Shown here in pieces: positions 23,791-34,420 of a stretch of DNA of 64,000 nt. The stretch covers positions 1 through 64,000 of the forward strand of contig MNCI01028408.1 in the NCBI GenBank assembly GCA_015680685.1. The letters run 5' to 3'. Below the pieces are notes generated by a model. The model did not search any database, was not told the origin of the DNA, and was given only the letters and a program-made list of their open reading frames with translations. This stretch comes from Gnetum montanum (Eukaryota; Streptophyta; Gnetopsida; Gnetales; Gnetaceae). Every line of letters begins with the position of its first letter. Position 1 is the first letter of the stretch. Both the position numbers and the translations under genes were made by a program.

Positions 23791-26700
23791 TAGAATACAA
23801 GATTGTTATAGTGATAAATATCTATAGAAAAATTTTGAGTTACAAATTTTAGTTCTATTATGTTATTTATGGTTATACAAATTCATTTGTCAATTTAGCA
23901 TTTTTTTGTAACTATGTTTAGATACATAAATGGATTTAGTTATATCTTATGGTAAATGGATGTTAAGATTTTTTTATGTATGTATTGTAAATAATTGCAA
24001 ATATAGTTGAGAAATTAGAAAGAGAAAATGTAGTCATATTAGATTAAAACAGTGTGCTTGTGAAGGATGTTCATTATTCAAATACACAAGAATTGATAAG
24101 TATACTAAAACATTTAACGTCATGTTGGGAAAAAGGTACTATTTTATTTAACAAAGTGTTCATGAATTCCTTACTAGATGAACCAAAGAAGTAATCAGAT
24201 ATGCATTTTGGTCATTAGGTCAATTCTCCAATGTTCAAAGAATAACAAGTTTTCTTTTCAAGGATCCGAATACTAAAATGAAATTCACTTGATGTCAAAA
24301 ACAATGTAGAAATGATAATCAAAAAGATACTTATGGTTCTAATTTTTCAAAAACCTTTACAATAATTTTTCTAATCTATGGAAGTTAATATGCATGAGAG
24401 GATGTCATCATACTTGATGATACAAATGATAAAATTTTAGAAGAGAATAAGTGTAACTTCATATAGTTCCAAGCATATGATCCTAATAATTTACGTGATG
24501 ACTACCTTCTTAATAAGTTATTAACATTGATTAGAAATCCTATTAGTGATCAATTCACTATTGAGAAATTATTAAGTTCCAATAACTAACATGTAAATAT
24601 ATTTGAGTATATGTTGTTTAAATATAAAAAGTGTATTTCATTCTTGAAAACCTAAAGTAATTTTTATTGTAATTGTCATTTTGATTACTTGATGAATGTA
24701 GAACTTTTCGTATCCAAGTAGTATTAGATAAATCAATATTAACTTTTGCTGAAATAAGTTTAATTATCAAATAAATTAGTATAATCTTTAGAAAAATAAA
24801 TATGCACATCAACATAACATAGGTGTTAATTCATTTAGACTCTTTGTTTAATTAATCAAAATTTCTTTCTAATGATCTTGGATACTGATTTTGATGATCA
24901 TCGTATACTTGTGAAATAGTAACATTCAAAAATAATTTTGGAGCATAAAATTTATTTATATCTTAATAATCATATTGAATATCTTTATATAGATATTTAA
25001 TATTATCTCTTTATTGATTTAGTTTATTTTTTAAAATAATAAGTTTCATAAGAAAATCTAATCATGAGCACAACATAACACTTGATACAATAAAAACATA
25101 GTTGATCATTCATGAGACTAGGATACTTGCTTATTAACAAATAATAAAAGATTGAAAAATAGTTAAGTGATTTTGAAAACATCTTTGAGATAGAAAGATA
25201 AATAATGTTCATTACATTTTAATAGAAAAATCCAATCATACGAATGTAAAATAATAAATTTTGAAAAATGTAATAATGTAAAATCTACAATGAATTTACT
25301 ATGATATTTTTTGCTATAGTTCAGGAGATTGGAATGAAAATATTCCAAATATAATGAAATCCTCCCTAAGTTAAATACTACTTCAATTTGTAGTAGTTTT
25401 CTTAAATTTTTAAATCACTAAATCATTATGTTTCAATACATATGCTTTATTAAGTTGTAGTAATAACGATATGATGTTTTTGATTTTGAAGAAACTTTTG
25501 ACTAAACTTATGTAATATGTTTTAAAAATAGTTTTATGTAAATTTCATGTTCATGTTTTGAAATTAGTTTGACTAAACACTTGCCCACTTGGATGTTTCT
25601 CTGTTCCTAAGAAATGTAAAACATGTGTCACATAGTAGTATAAGACCTTCCCTCATCATGGCTACTTTTCAAGTTTGTTATTTCCATCAGGTGAAAGAAG
25701 TAGGATTATTATCATGTAGACTTATGAAAGAACCAATTTGATTTGATGATTAAAAACTTTGGAAAAAGATCTCTACTCAACTTGAAAAATGAATTGGAAA
25801 AACTTAGGTAACTTTAATAACTTAGTGAACAAACTCAAACAAATTTTTTAATAGCATATCCATATTATAAACCACTCATCATACTAAAAGAGATGGTTAA
25901 ATCTCTTCAAATATGTTTTTTTCAATACAATTAATGTTTCTAGAATCCTTTAGGATAAATTTTAACTCTAACCTAAAGGTAGAGCTTCAAAATCACTAAT
26001 AGCAGATGAAGCATGACATAAATAAAGTTGTCATATAGCTCCAAACTAAAGAAAGTGAAAAAAAGGTCTTAAATTATTTATAATTTAAATTTAATTTTTA
26101 TATATCTAATAAGAAATCATAGTGTTTACATATTATTATTCAATAGATTTATTTGTTCTAATGATTGTTACTTTCATTTTTTAATAAAATATTGAAGCTC
26201 AAGTCTCGGTCAAATAAGCTTAGTATTAGAGATGAACCAAAAATAAATTAGCACAATAGCAATTAAGAGCCTTGATATAAATCATTAATTTGATCATTGT
26301 GGATGGAACTAGTCTGTATAGTCATGTAATAGAACAAGCCAAATTAAACAAAACCCTCAAAGGGATGCAAATCAAGTCTGCTAGTGCTTTTATTTTGGGA
26401 GCCATAGGTTAAGACCATAGGACACAACCACCAACCTAGTATCGATTCCAATTGCATGAGCTCCCTCACCCTAATTGTCGACATTGACATGTGCACCATC
26501 AATACGAAAATTAGCTGGCAAGGCAACAACCATCTAGTATACACCCTTCAATAAGAGGAGTGTACTTGATTCTAATAACTCTTTATTTTTCCTCATGATA
26601 TATCTCACTAATTCTAGTTAGATCCTAAAAGCATGTGATGTTTTATTATTTTCTAGTTACACTCGAATAGCATATCCATGCAGAATTACAAAGATAATGG

Positions 26701-26836
26701 TAATTAAGTATTATATAATCAAAATTTAAAAGATCTACAATATCAATATAAAATTATATTATTTGATAGAAAAAACATTAAAATATACCTATGTTTAATA
26801 ATAGAGGTGTATGAACTTTAGAAATCAATTGTATAG
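23791..26836. other. AT-rich DNA with few coding-like scraps
   Basis: No gene is supported. Plus-strand scraps near 24,040-24,590 ('FKYTRIDKYTKTFNVMLG', 'VIRYAFWSLGQFSNV') look protein-like and may belong to the preceding relic. A less AT-rich patch at 26,335-26,560 reads on the minus strand as 'LPANFRIDGAHVNVDN' plus 'GEGAHAIGIDTRLVVVSYGL' with one stop between. It looks coding but I do not recognise it. Confidence 0.35.
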
Positions 26837-27210
26837 TGTTGTGAAATTTAGTGAAAAAATCTAAAATTGAAAAGATGAACTATATAGAAAAATATAAAGG
26901 ACAATAATGTAATAATGAAGAAATCAAATGTGAAAAATAATAGCAATAGAAAAATCTTACATAGTTTAGTAGAGTATCTACATCCATGGTAATGAAGGAT
27001 TCTCTTGTAATGAAGGATTCTCCATTGCAAAAGTAATAAGTAATAATAGAAAATGCTTTTTCACTCCACAATACAACAACATAAAGAGATACATCAGCTC
27101 TCTCATATAAGGTTCATTGAACTTATACATTTTCATAAAGTGACCTAAGACTTTTCAAAAATACATTATTAATAAAAATAGTCTCATGCCAATTTTGGCT
27201 CACTATTACA
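26837..27210 (-). repeat. copia-2 3' LTR
   Basis: 374 bases, plus-strand TGTTGTGAAATTT to CTATTACA. It aligns with 31,715-32,097 through 'atggtaatgaaggattctc', 'attgcaaaagtaa', 'aaggttcattgaactta' and 'aaatacattattaata'. A 20-base piece, 'gtaatgaaggattctc(tt)', is tandemly duplicated inside this copy at about 26,990-27,020. Confidence 0.88.
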
Positions 27211-27226
27211 ATCTTCATCTTGAGAC
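27211..27226 (-). promoter_or_regulatory. copia-2 polypurine tract
   Basis: Read on the minus strand this is GTCTCAAGATGAAGAT, abutting the 3' LTR. It resembles the common plant copia tract 'caagatggagatt'. It would prime plus-strand DNA synthesis. Confidence 0.7.
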
Positions 27227-28720
27227 AAAATTAGTTCCTATATCTCCTTCATCGAATACTCAAAATTAGCTACTCAACTAGTTTTGATAAATTTGCAAGA
27301 AGTTCAAGAATCACTTGAACTTCTTCATTAGAAGAGGATTTTTTAACCTATTTGTTAGATTTATAAAAGTATGAATTTTCTACAAATCAACACTTCTTTG
27401 CTCCACCTATTTCAAAACAAAGTGTATCTTACCTAGATATGTTTGGACCTTTTATGAAATGCTAGATTGTGTGCCAAGAAAATGGCATTCTAGCTATTAC
27501 TAAATATTGAAATATTCTCCTTAAATCTATTCAAATATTACAAGAAATTTTATATCCAAATCCATTCTCTACAAGCTTGTGAAGTAGTAATGAACTTTAT
27601 CTTCATAGAAGAAATAACCACCACAAACTATATCTTAGACTTACAAGAAATAGGTTATCTTACTATTCTAAATACTTACCCTGATGTGGACTTTCTTTTG
27701 TCCAAATCACAAGCAATGTCTAAATTACAATAGCCTGCTAAGCCTTTCTTATCCCTGCTATAGCAAATAAACAACCCTTAGTTCCTTTAAAATACGTAAG
27801 ATCCATTGCATAGCTTTAAAATGTTTCTTTCTTGGATTTCCCATGAATCTGCCAACAAGTCTAATACCATTGCATACATCAAGATATAGATAATATTAGA
27901 GTATGAAACTCAATACATGTACATCTTTTCCTTCTCTATTTGAGAACCAAGTTGAGAAGATAACTTGAAGTGCACTCTAATGAAGGTTCCCACCAATTTG
28001 GCATTCTATATCTCCGACCTTAAAGAACCTTTTTAATGTAGTGCTCTTGAGATAACCATAGCTTTCAATTTTTTCTATCATGATTAATATCTATGCTAAG
28101 GATATGCTTAGCTACATCCAAGTCTTTCATACCAAGCTCTATTGCAAATAGTTTTTGTGTTTCCTGATCTCCATCTTATTCTTACTTGTAATAAGCATTT
28201 CATCCATGTACAAAACTAATATTATAAGGCTATAATCCTCACACTTTTATTTTATACACATGGATCTACAAAGCTCCTATGAAAATCAAATTTCAACATA
28301 AAAGAATCAAATCTTTTATATCATTACATTGGACTTTGCTTTAACTCATATAGATCCTTCTTCAATTTGCAAATAAGATTCTCTGTATCTTTGAAAATAA
28401 AATCCTTATTTTATTTCATGAAGATCTTCTCTTCTAATTTATCATGCAAGAAAGCTATCCTAATATCCATTTTTTCTAGTTATAGATCCTCAATAACAAA
28501 AAAAAGCCAAATTGATTTTGATTGAAGCTAACATGGCTAATCATGTGAAAACATCAAAGAAGTATATATCCAACTTTTGAAGGTATTCTTCTGCCACCAA
28601 GCTTACCTTGAATATTTTAATCATCCTTATTGTAGCATACTTTATCTTAAATAACCACCTGCAATAAATTGCTTATCTATCCTTGGGCAACTCCACTAGC
28701 TCCAAAGTCTTGTTCTTCAA
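27227..28720 (-). pseudogene. copia-2 reverse transcriptase and RNase H remnant
   Basis: Minus-strand reading gives 'AFLHDKLEEKIFMK', 'ENLICKLKKDLYELKQSP' and 'YKRFDSFM' at about 28,310-28,475, the copia RT block 'FL.G.LEEEIYM...L.KSLYGLKQAPR'. The catalytic box near 28,195-28,228 reads 'LYMDE' instead of YVDD. RNase H similarity continues leftward towards 27,300. Many stops and frameshifts are present. The 74-codon plus-strand frame at 28,669-28,893 is an antisense shadow. Confidence 0.82.
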
Positions 28721-29875
28721 GATACATTGCATCTCTTCTTCCATGGCTACTTGCTACTATTTTCTTTGTTCATTCCTTAATACTTCTTTGTGAGACATTA
28801 GCTTCTTTATATCTACAACTAAATCAAAAATGGAAAAATCATCATCAAACCTTCTTGTTGAAATGCCCTTGGTTGCTCTTAAAGATCTTCTAAGCTTCAC
28901 TTGAGTCTATGCTCCTTCAGGTGCTTTCATTTGAGTTTCTTCTCTATTCTCTTTACTATTATTACTTTTCAATAGTTGTAGCTCCAAAAAAATTTAATCT
29001 TGAGAATAATATTTTGTAATCTATTTTTATTCATTCTTTTATAAAAAAAATCATCAAATACTACATCCTTCCTAGTGAAGATCTTCTTAGAGATAAGATC
29101 CCATTACCTGTATCCCTTGGTGCTATCTGCATATCTAAGAAATATGCATTCTTAGACTTAGAATTTAACTTACTTCTTTGGATATTTGGAATGTGTACAT
29201 ACACCATGCAACCAAATATTCTGAGATAATCATATTTCCTTGGTGATCCACTTCATATCTTCTATGCAATATTATCATTTATTGCAAGAAAAGAAGTCCT
29301 ATTTACCAAATAACATGTTGTGTTTACTATATTGATTTAAATTACCTTGTCGAGCCTGAAAAAGCTCATCATGATTTGTGTGCATTCTATAAGTGTACAA
29401 TTCATTCTTTCTATAACACCATTCTATTAGGAAATACTAGAAACTCTCAAATGCCTTCTAATTCCTTCATACTTGTAGTATACCTTAAACTACTTTGATA
29501 TATATTCATCTCTACAATCTAACCTTAGGTACTTAGTCTTTCTACTAGTGCTCCTCTCCACCAAAGATTTAAACTCTTTAAATATTTATAAAGCATTATA
29601 TTTTTCTTTCATAGAAAAAGTCCATATCTTTCTTGATTTTTCATCAATGAAGATAATGAAATACCTTGAGTCTCCCAAAGATACTTGAGGAGCTAGGCCT
29701 TAACATCATGATGCATAAGATATAGGATGTCTCTACTCCTATTATTGCTACTTGAAAACTTAACCTTCAATTGTTTTCTTTTCATAAAATGCTTATAAAA
29801 GTCATATTTATTTTTGTGCACTCCTTGAAGCGGATTCTTCAACCCAAGCTCACTAATGTGGCCAATTTACCTATG
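28721..29875 (-). pseudogene. copia-2 integrase remnant
   Basis: Minus-strand reading near 29,870-29,560 gives 'IGHISELGLKNPLQGV', then 'KQLKVKFSS', a 'DV.A'-type start of the core, and 'FIIFIDEKSRKIW'-like and 'FKEFKSLVE'-like pieces. These match copia integrases with GAG-pre-integrase domains. A second copy of the same stretch, better preserved, is the fragment at 35,422-35,748. The protein would have inserted the cDNA; this copy is broken. Confidence 0.82.
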
Positions 29876-30121
29876 TCATAACATGGATGTAGCAATATCT
29901 CTGACTGTAGTATCTACTTCTTCAAACATTATTTCTCCAAGAAATTGATAGAGGTTCTCATGCTTCTTGCCTTTTAATACCATAAGAGATCCTTTAGTGA
30001 TATTCAAATGACCATTTTCATCCATGAACTTGTAACTAAGGTCATCTAGAGCTTGAAGAGAAATTAAAGTTTTCCTTATTTTTAATGCATGCTTTACATT
30101 TATGATATTTTTACAATTCAA
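29876..30121 (-). pseudogene. copia-2 GAG-pre-integrase segment
   Basis: An 81-codon open stretch with 'KTLISLQALDDLSYKF' and 'ITKGSLMVLKGKKHENLY', matching the block between protease and integrase in copia polyproteins ('RNLISL..LD..GYKF....G.L.V.KG..V..KG...NLY'). It is the longest open piece of this element. Confidence 0.88.
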
Positions 30122-30149
30122 TCATGTGTCCTAATTTGAATAGTGCCAA

Positions 30150-30300
30150 CATCAACAAATCTAGTCTCATCATTAGTTGTTATTAGAAGTTATTCCCCAT
30201 CAGTTTCTTAATAAGTTTAAAACCAAGATCTATTGGAAGTGATGTGACATGAAGCCCCTAAATCAAGGATCCATGCACCACTATTAGAAGTTCCTGAAGT
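30150..30300 (-). pseudogene. copia-2 protease remnant
   Basis: Minus-strand reading gives 'GAWILDLGASCHITSNRSWF' at about 30,230-30,290, the copia aspartic-protease signature W.LDSGAS.H.T with the catalytic D-S-G changed to D-L-G. Downstream, 'FVDVGTIQIRTHD' matches the flap/linker region. Inactive. Confidence 0.87.
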
Positions 30301-30349
30301 TGCAAGAATATCTTCCACATTTTCTAAAGCATATTACATTACAATGTTC

Positions 30350-31700
30350 ACAAAATTTTGAGAAGATGAAGTATATGCATCTATTTTCTAGGCTTTATGA
30401 TCTACTTTAAACTTTCAACATTCACATTTAAATGGTCCTTTCTTATGGTATTAGAAGAATTCTTTTTCCATTTTATTTTATTTTCAAATTATGAATTTGA
30501 TCCAAAAGAACCTTGATCATATCCTCTCTTTATTGTGTATCCTTTAATTACTAAGCCTTCTCCATATGTTTCTACATTTTAGACCTTCATCCTTTCTTCT
30601 AAAAGAAGAGTTGTAGTCATTGTCTCTATCTCTATGGTATCCTTTTCATAAAGCAATGTAGTTTTAAGAGATATGTATGATGATGGAAGATATTTCAATA
30701 AGATAATGGCTTAATCTTCTTTCTCAAACCAAACCTCAATATTGAACATCTAGCAAATTATCTTACTGATGGTATTTAAATGATTCACAATAGATTTTTT
30801 CCCATCATCTTCAAGTCTTAGAACTCTAAATTCAAATACAACTTATTTATGAGGGATTTGGTCATATATAAACCCTCCAAATTGCTCCATAAAGTAGTCA
30901 TTGAATGTAACAACGCTGCCCCGATGTTGCCTGACACCCCAAGGAATTCACAAAGATCCAATAGATCTAGGATGGAAGACCTGGGGAATACGCCTCAAAC
31001 AAGCAAGCATCTCACGAGTGCAAGCAGAAGAGAAACAAGCAAACAAGTACACGCACAACCTTGTAGACCACATCGATGGGAGGGGAGACGATGCACCTAC
31101 AAAGGAAGGTACCTCACCCCCAGATCCCTCACGATCTAGTACAAGGTGTGGCATGGCACCGCACCAAAACTATCCAATCTTGGCTGCCTACATATCTACG
31201 ACCGCCGTAGAATCAGGACCATGTAGTTCTCCACGGAGAAGAAGGAAGTAAGAGGACTTAGAGAAGAGAGTTGCAATAGGAGGGTGTCCTATTACTAGCT
31301 TGGTACCACCAAACCAGGGTGGTTTTTGTAACACTTGAGAGCCACCCAAGGGCGCCTCAAAGTGTTCCATGGCCCTTGAACCATGGGGAGAGCCCAAGAG
31401 AACTAGCACTTGGGACATCTCTCACATTGAATCCTTCTTTGCAATATTAAATAAGACTTGATTTAAAAGACTCAAGAGAATGTTGCTTTGAGCCCTTAGG
31501 TTCAAATTCTCTTACTTCCCATATGAAATTCCTTGGGGTTTCTTCACTTTCTTACAATTCTTTATGTAGATCTTGTTGAATAAGAAAATCCTTAACCTTT
31601 ATCTACTACAACTTGAAGTTTTTCTTACCATTGAACTTATCAACCTCAAATTTTGCATTCAAGGTCCTAGTGATAATTTTTCTACAACTTTTCACTACTT
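30350..31700 (-). pseudogene. copia-2 gag remnant, split by an insertion
   Basis: The 5' part (31,700-31,440) reads 'AKFEVDKFNGKKNFKL' and 'KVKDFLIQQDLHKELQESEE', the conserved start of copia gag. The rest continues left of 30,899, and near 30,420 'KKGPFKCEC.KFKVDHKA' is a decayed CCHC knuckle. The 519-bp insertion 30,906-31,424 divides it. The matching gag piece at 45,690-46,131 lacks that insertion. Confidence 0.85.
30906..31424 (-). mobile_element. 519-bp GC-rich solo-LTR-like insertion in copia-2 gag
   Basis: The sequence is sharply richer in G+C than everything around it. It reads on the minus strand from TGAGAGATGTCC to GCGTTGTTACA, so it has TG...CA ends and contains no domain. It is flanked by a perfect direct repeat CATTGAA(T) at 30,899-30,906 and 31,425-31,432. 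The homologous uninterrupted site at about 45,835-45,850 has a single copy, proving insertion. A repeat of 7-8 bases is longer than the usual 5 for an LTR element, so solo LTR is likely but not certain. The several open frames of 68-116 codons here are by-products of the base composition. Confidence 0.78.
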
Positions 31701-31701
31701 G

Positions 31702-31713
31702 TTTTGATACCAA
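31702..31713 (-). promoter_or_regulatory. copia-2 primer-binding site (tRNA-iMet type)
   Basis: Minus-strand TTGGTATCAAAA directly after the 5' LTR corresponds to the plant consensus TGGTATCAGAGC, with decay at its 3' end. Confidence 0.75.
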
Positions 31714-31714
31714 T

Positions 31715-32097
31715 TGTTATAAAATTTGGTAGAAAAGTTTGATATTTAAGAGCTGAATTGTAGAAAAAAATTCAAGGGACAACAATGAAATGACAAAGAA
31801 ACAAAATGTAGAAAAGGACAATAACACAAAGATTTAACGTAGTTTAGCAAAGTACCTATATTCGTGGCAATGAATGAATCTCTATTGCAAAAGTAAGAAG
31901 GAATGATACAAATTAACCCTGCACTCCATAATATAGCAGTAGCATAAAGATATACATAAGATCTCTCATCTAAGGTTCATTAAACTTAAGCATTTTCTTA
32001 AGGTTCATTGATCACTTTCATAAGGTGATTTGAGACTTTCCAGAAATACATTCTTGATAAAACTAGTTTCATATCAATTTCATCTTACTTTATTACA
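31715..32097 (-). repeat. copia-2 5' LTR
   Basis: 383 bases, plus-strand TGTTATAAAATTT to TTATTACA. It aligns with 26,837-27,210 and with 46,132-46,499. A 'cttaaggttcattgatcactttcataagg' stretch is slightly expanded in this copy. Confidence 0.88.
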
Positions 32098-34410
32098 TAC
32101 AAATCATAAATTTAAAAATTGTATAAGATCAACAAATTTCCAATACTTTTTATAAGTCAAATTAAAAAATTTAGACAAACTGGTGCAAGAATTGGATTAA
32201 AATCATTAATATTAGTAAGGAGAGCACTTATATATACTCAGGTAGGTAGTGATATTTTCTAATTTTTTCATGTAAGAGCTCATTTATAGTGAAAAATCAA
32301 GTGTAGAAATTTTAGTTTTTGGTGGACATTAAAATGAGAAATAAACCATATATTAAACTAAAAAATCATTAAAAATATAAGTCTAGTATTTAAAAAGTTA
32401 GGTGTTTTTAGGATCATGATAAATCAACAAGTTTGGAAAAATCACATCTAAAAACATTAATTTCTTTCTTAATAAGGTTTCTTATAAAAGTCATAATGAC
32501 TCAAGTAGGGTTGGTAAATATTCTAATTTAGTGATTGATCTTTAAATTGGTGATCTATGATCGAATTGAAAATCTATAAATATAATACTATTCATTGGAC
32601 TAAAACTTGATCTGATTTTGAATCAACTTCAATGTTGCTTTGTGATTTATTATAGATCTTGTGATTAACCTTAACTTTTACAAACTACAATATAGAATAT
32701 TTTCCAATAAGATTAGATACTAAATAATATGTCTATCTCAAAGTACATTGAAACATGTATCTTAAATATAAATGTGTCAATTTTGGAAAAGAGATCATAA
32801 ACATGAGATACATACACTTAAAAAATATTAAAAAGAAATAAAGCTTTATTATGTCCTAAGACCCCATAGGCTCTATTAAATAGATATTACTTTTTTATAT
32901 AAAGTAAAGATAGACTCATCAAAAAAAAATTATATAGGATTTTTACTATAATGTTATAATGTTATCTCAAATGGGTAGTCATAGCATAAGAAAGAAATAC
33001 ATGTAACTCATCTTCTAGATCTCCTTATATGCATAACCTATAGTTGTGCTCTTCTTGGAGAAGTCAAATTTATCTTTCATTTTCAATTTTAATAAAAAAT
33101 TAAAATAAACTTTCTAATAGCTTTCATATACTTAATGGAAACAACAACTAAGAGATAGGAAGCTTCTAAATCTAGTTTATTAGATTTAATGTGGTGTACA
33201 TAAATTGTCTCTTACCTTTCACATTAGCCCACATCTTTGTTAAAACATTTTACTAGTTGAAAATATGTAACATTTATTAAAATATATAAATTAATAAATT
33301 ATAAATAGAATACATGAAAAAATGTAAAAGAACCTAAAATTTTATAGCATATTTGTGTTTCAAAATCTATTCTAGTTCCATGATGGGACTGCATCAATCA
33401 TATATTATATTTTAATTTTAATCAAATGTAGGCTCACTTGATATTTATTATGTTAGATGAAGGACACATCAAAATGAGCATGGGACTTTCTAGTATATGT
33501 AATGATATTTGAATACTCCTTTAAGGACCTAAATGAGGTTTAATTTATAAACATTATCAATAGTTTACTATGGCTGACTAGTTTTAAAAATAATGGTTTG
33601 GGTGAAAGAGTGTAATTGTTACAACTAACTTTTCTAGAACAATATTGACATTAATGAATATTAATTCTCATAATACACTATAGTAATTGATAGTTTTCAT
33701 GCATGCGTTAAATAATTTTGGATTGATAAGTTACTTTCATAGATTTTTTTATGGTCATTATGATTCATGGACCCTTCCACTACTTTTCTTTGTGGGATGA
33801 AAATTAAATTTTTGATGATTAAGTCACTACCATAAATAATTGTGTAAATTTTTAACCAAAGTAAATACAAATAATTAAAAAATTTTAATCATATGCTATA
33901 TGTCCAATTAGGAAAGATGCACTAGGTTTAATTATATGTCTAATGCCTAATTGGGAAATATGGATTGAGATGCTTTTATAGGCTTTAGAATTGATTGATA
34001 TCCCTTATTCAATAAATAATTTTTAATGTTTTGATGTAGAAATTTTCAGGGGCTTTTCTAACAAGTTTCAATAACATAAGCATACTAAACCTAAAAGTTA
34101 AAAATTACATAATATTTTTGATGGTATACATGCTTTATTTTGTGCAAATGCGTTGTGATACACGTGGAAAATTTTCTCATTATATTTTATATCTACCTAA
34201 CCTCCTGTACACATGGTACAGTTTTGCTACTTCTCCCTTTGAAATTTATTACACTATTTATCATACAAAACTGCACAATGCACACATACTACCTTTAAGC
34301 CATGAGAGAAAGCTTGTATCAATTAAAATGATAATAACCATTAATTAGAAGATTAAAATATTCTATTCATCTAAGAAACAAGAGTAGAAAATACAAGTAG
34401 CATTTAACTA
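32098..34410. repeat. Segment A: first copy of a duplicated region
   Basis: About 2.3 kb of AT-rich DNA adjoining the copia-2 5' LTR. It matches 46,500-47,232 and 57,036-58,140 collinearly, then 61,321-61,410. Shared words include 'aacaagtttggaaaaatcacatctaaaaac', 'gctcttcttggag', 'aattaataaattataaatagaatacatgaaa', 'cacaatgcacacatact' and 'aatacaagtagcattta'. It lacks gypsy-C and lacks the 3.2 kb at 58,140-61,320. The 76-codon frame at 34,118-34,348 corresponds to part of 57,846-58,145, but neither shows a known domain. Confidence 0.88.
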
Positions 34411-34420
34411 ATATCCAAGT

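Larger units (their letters stand above)
26837..32097 (-). mobile_element. copia-2: minus-strand Ty1-copia retrotransposon (decayed)
   Basis: A 5.26-kb element whose LTRs lie at 26,837-27,210 and 31,715-32,097. Reading leftward from the right LTR: primer site, gag, zinc knuckle, protease, integrase, reverse transcriptase, RNase H, polypurine tract. All domains are interrupted. No exact target duplication is visible (TATAG on the left, TACAA on the right). The gag carries a later 519-bp insertion. The right LTR, its gag-side sequence and the outside flank recur at 45,690-47,232, showing that the insertion is older than a segmental duplication. Confidence 0.9.

Noticed and set aside
30849-31251. 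Overlapping plus-strand open frames of 96 and 116 codons, plus minus-strand frames of 68 and 76 codons
   Set aside because: They lie inside the GC-rich solo-LTR-like insertion, where stop codons are rare by composition. No domain is seen, and frames on both strands overlap.
34118-34348. Conserved small gene because a similar frame exists at 57,846-58,145
   Set aside because: The similarity is explained by the A/B segmental duplication. The frames differ in length because of indels and a private tandem duplication, and neither shows a domain.
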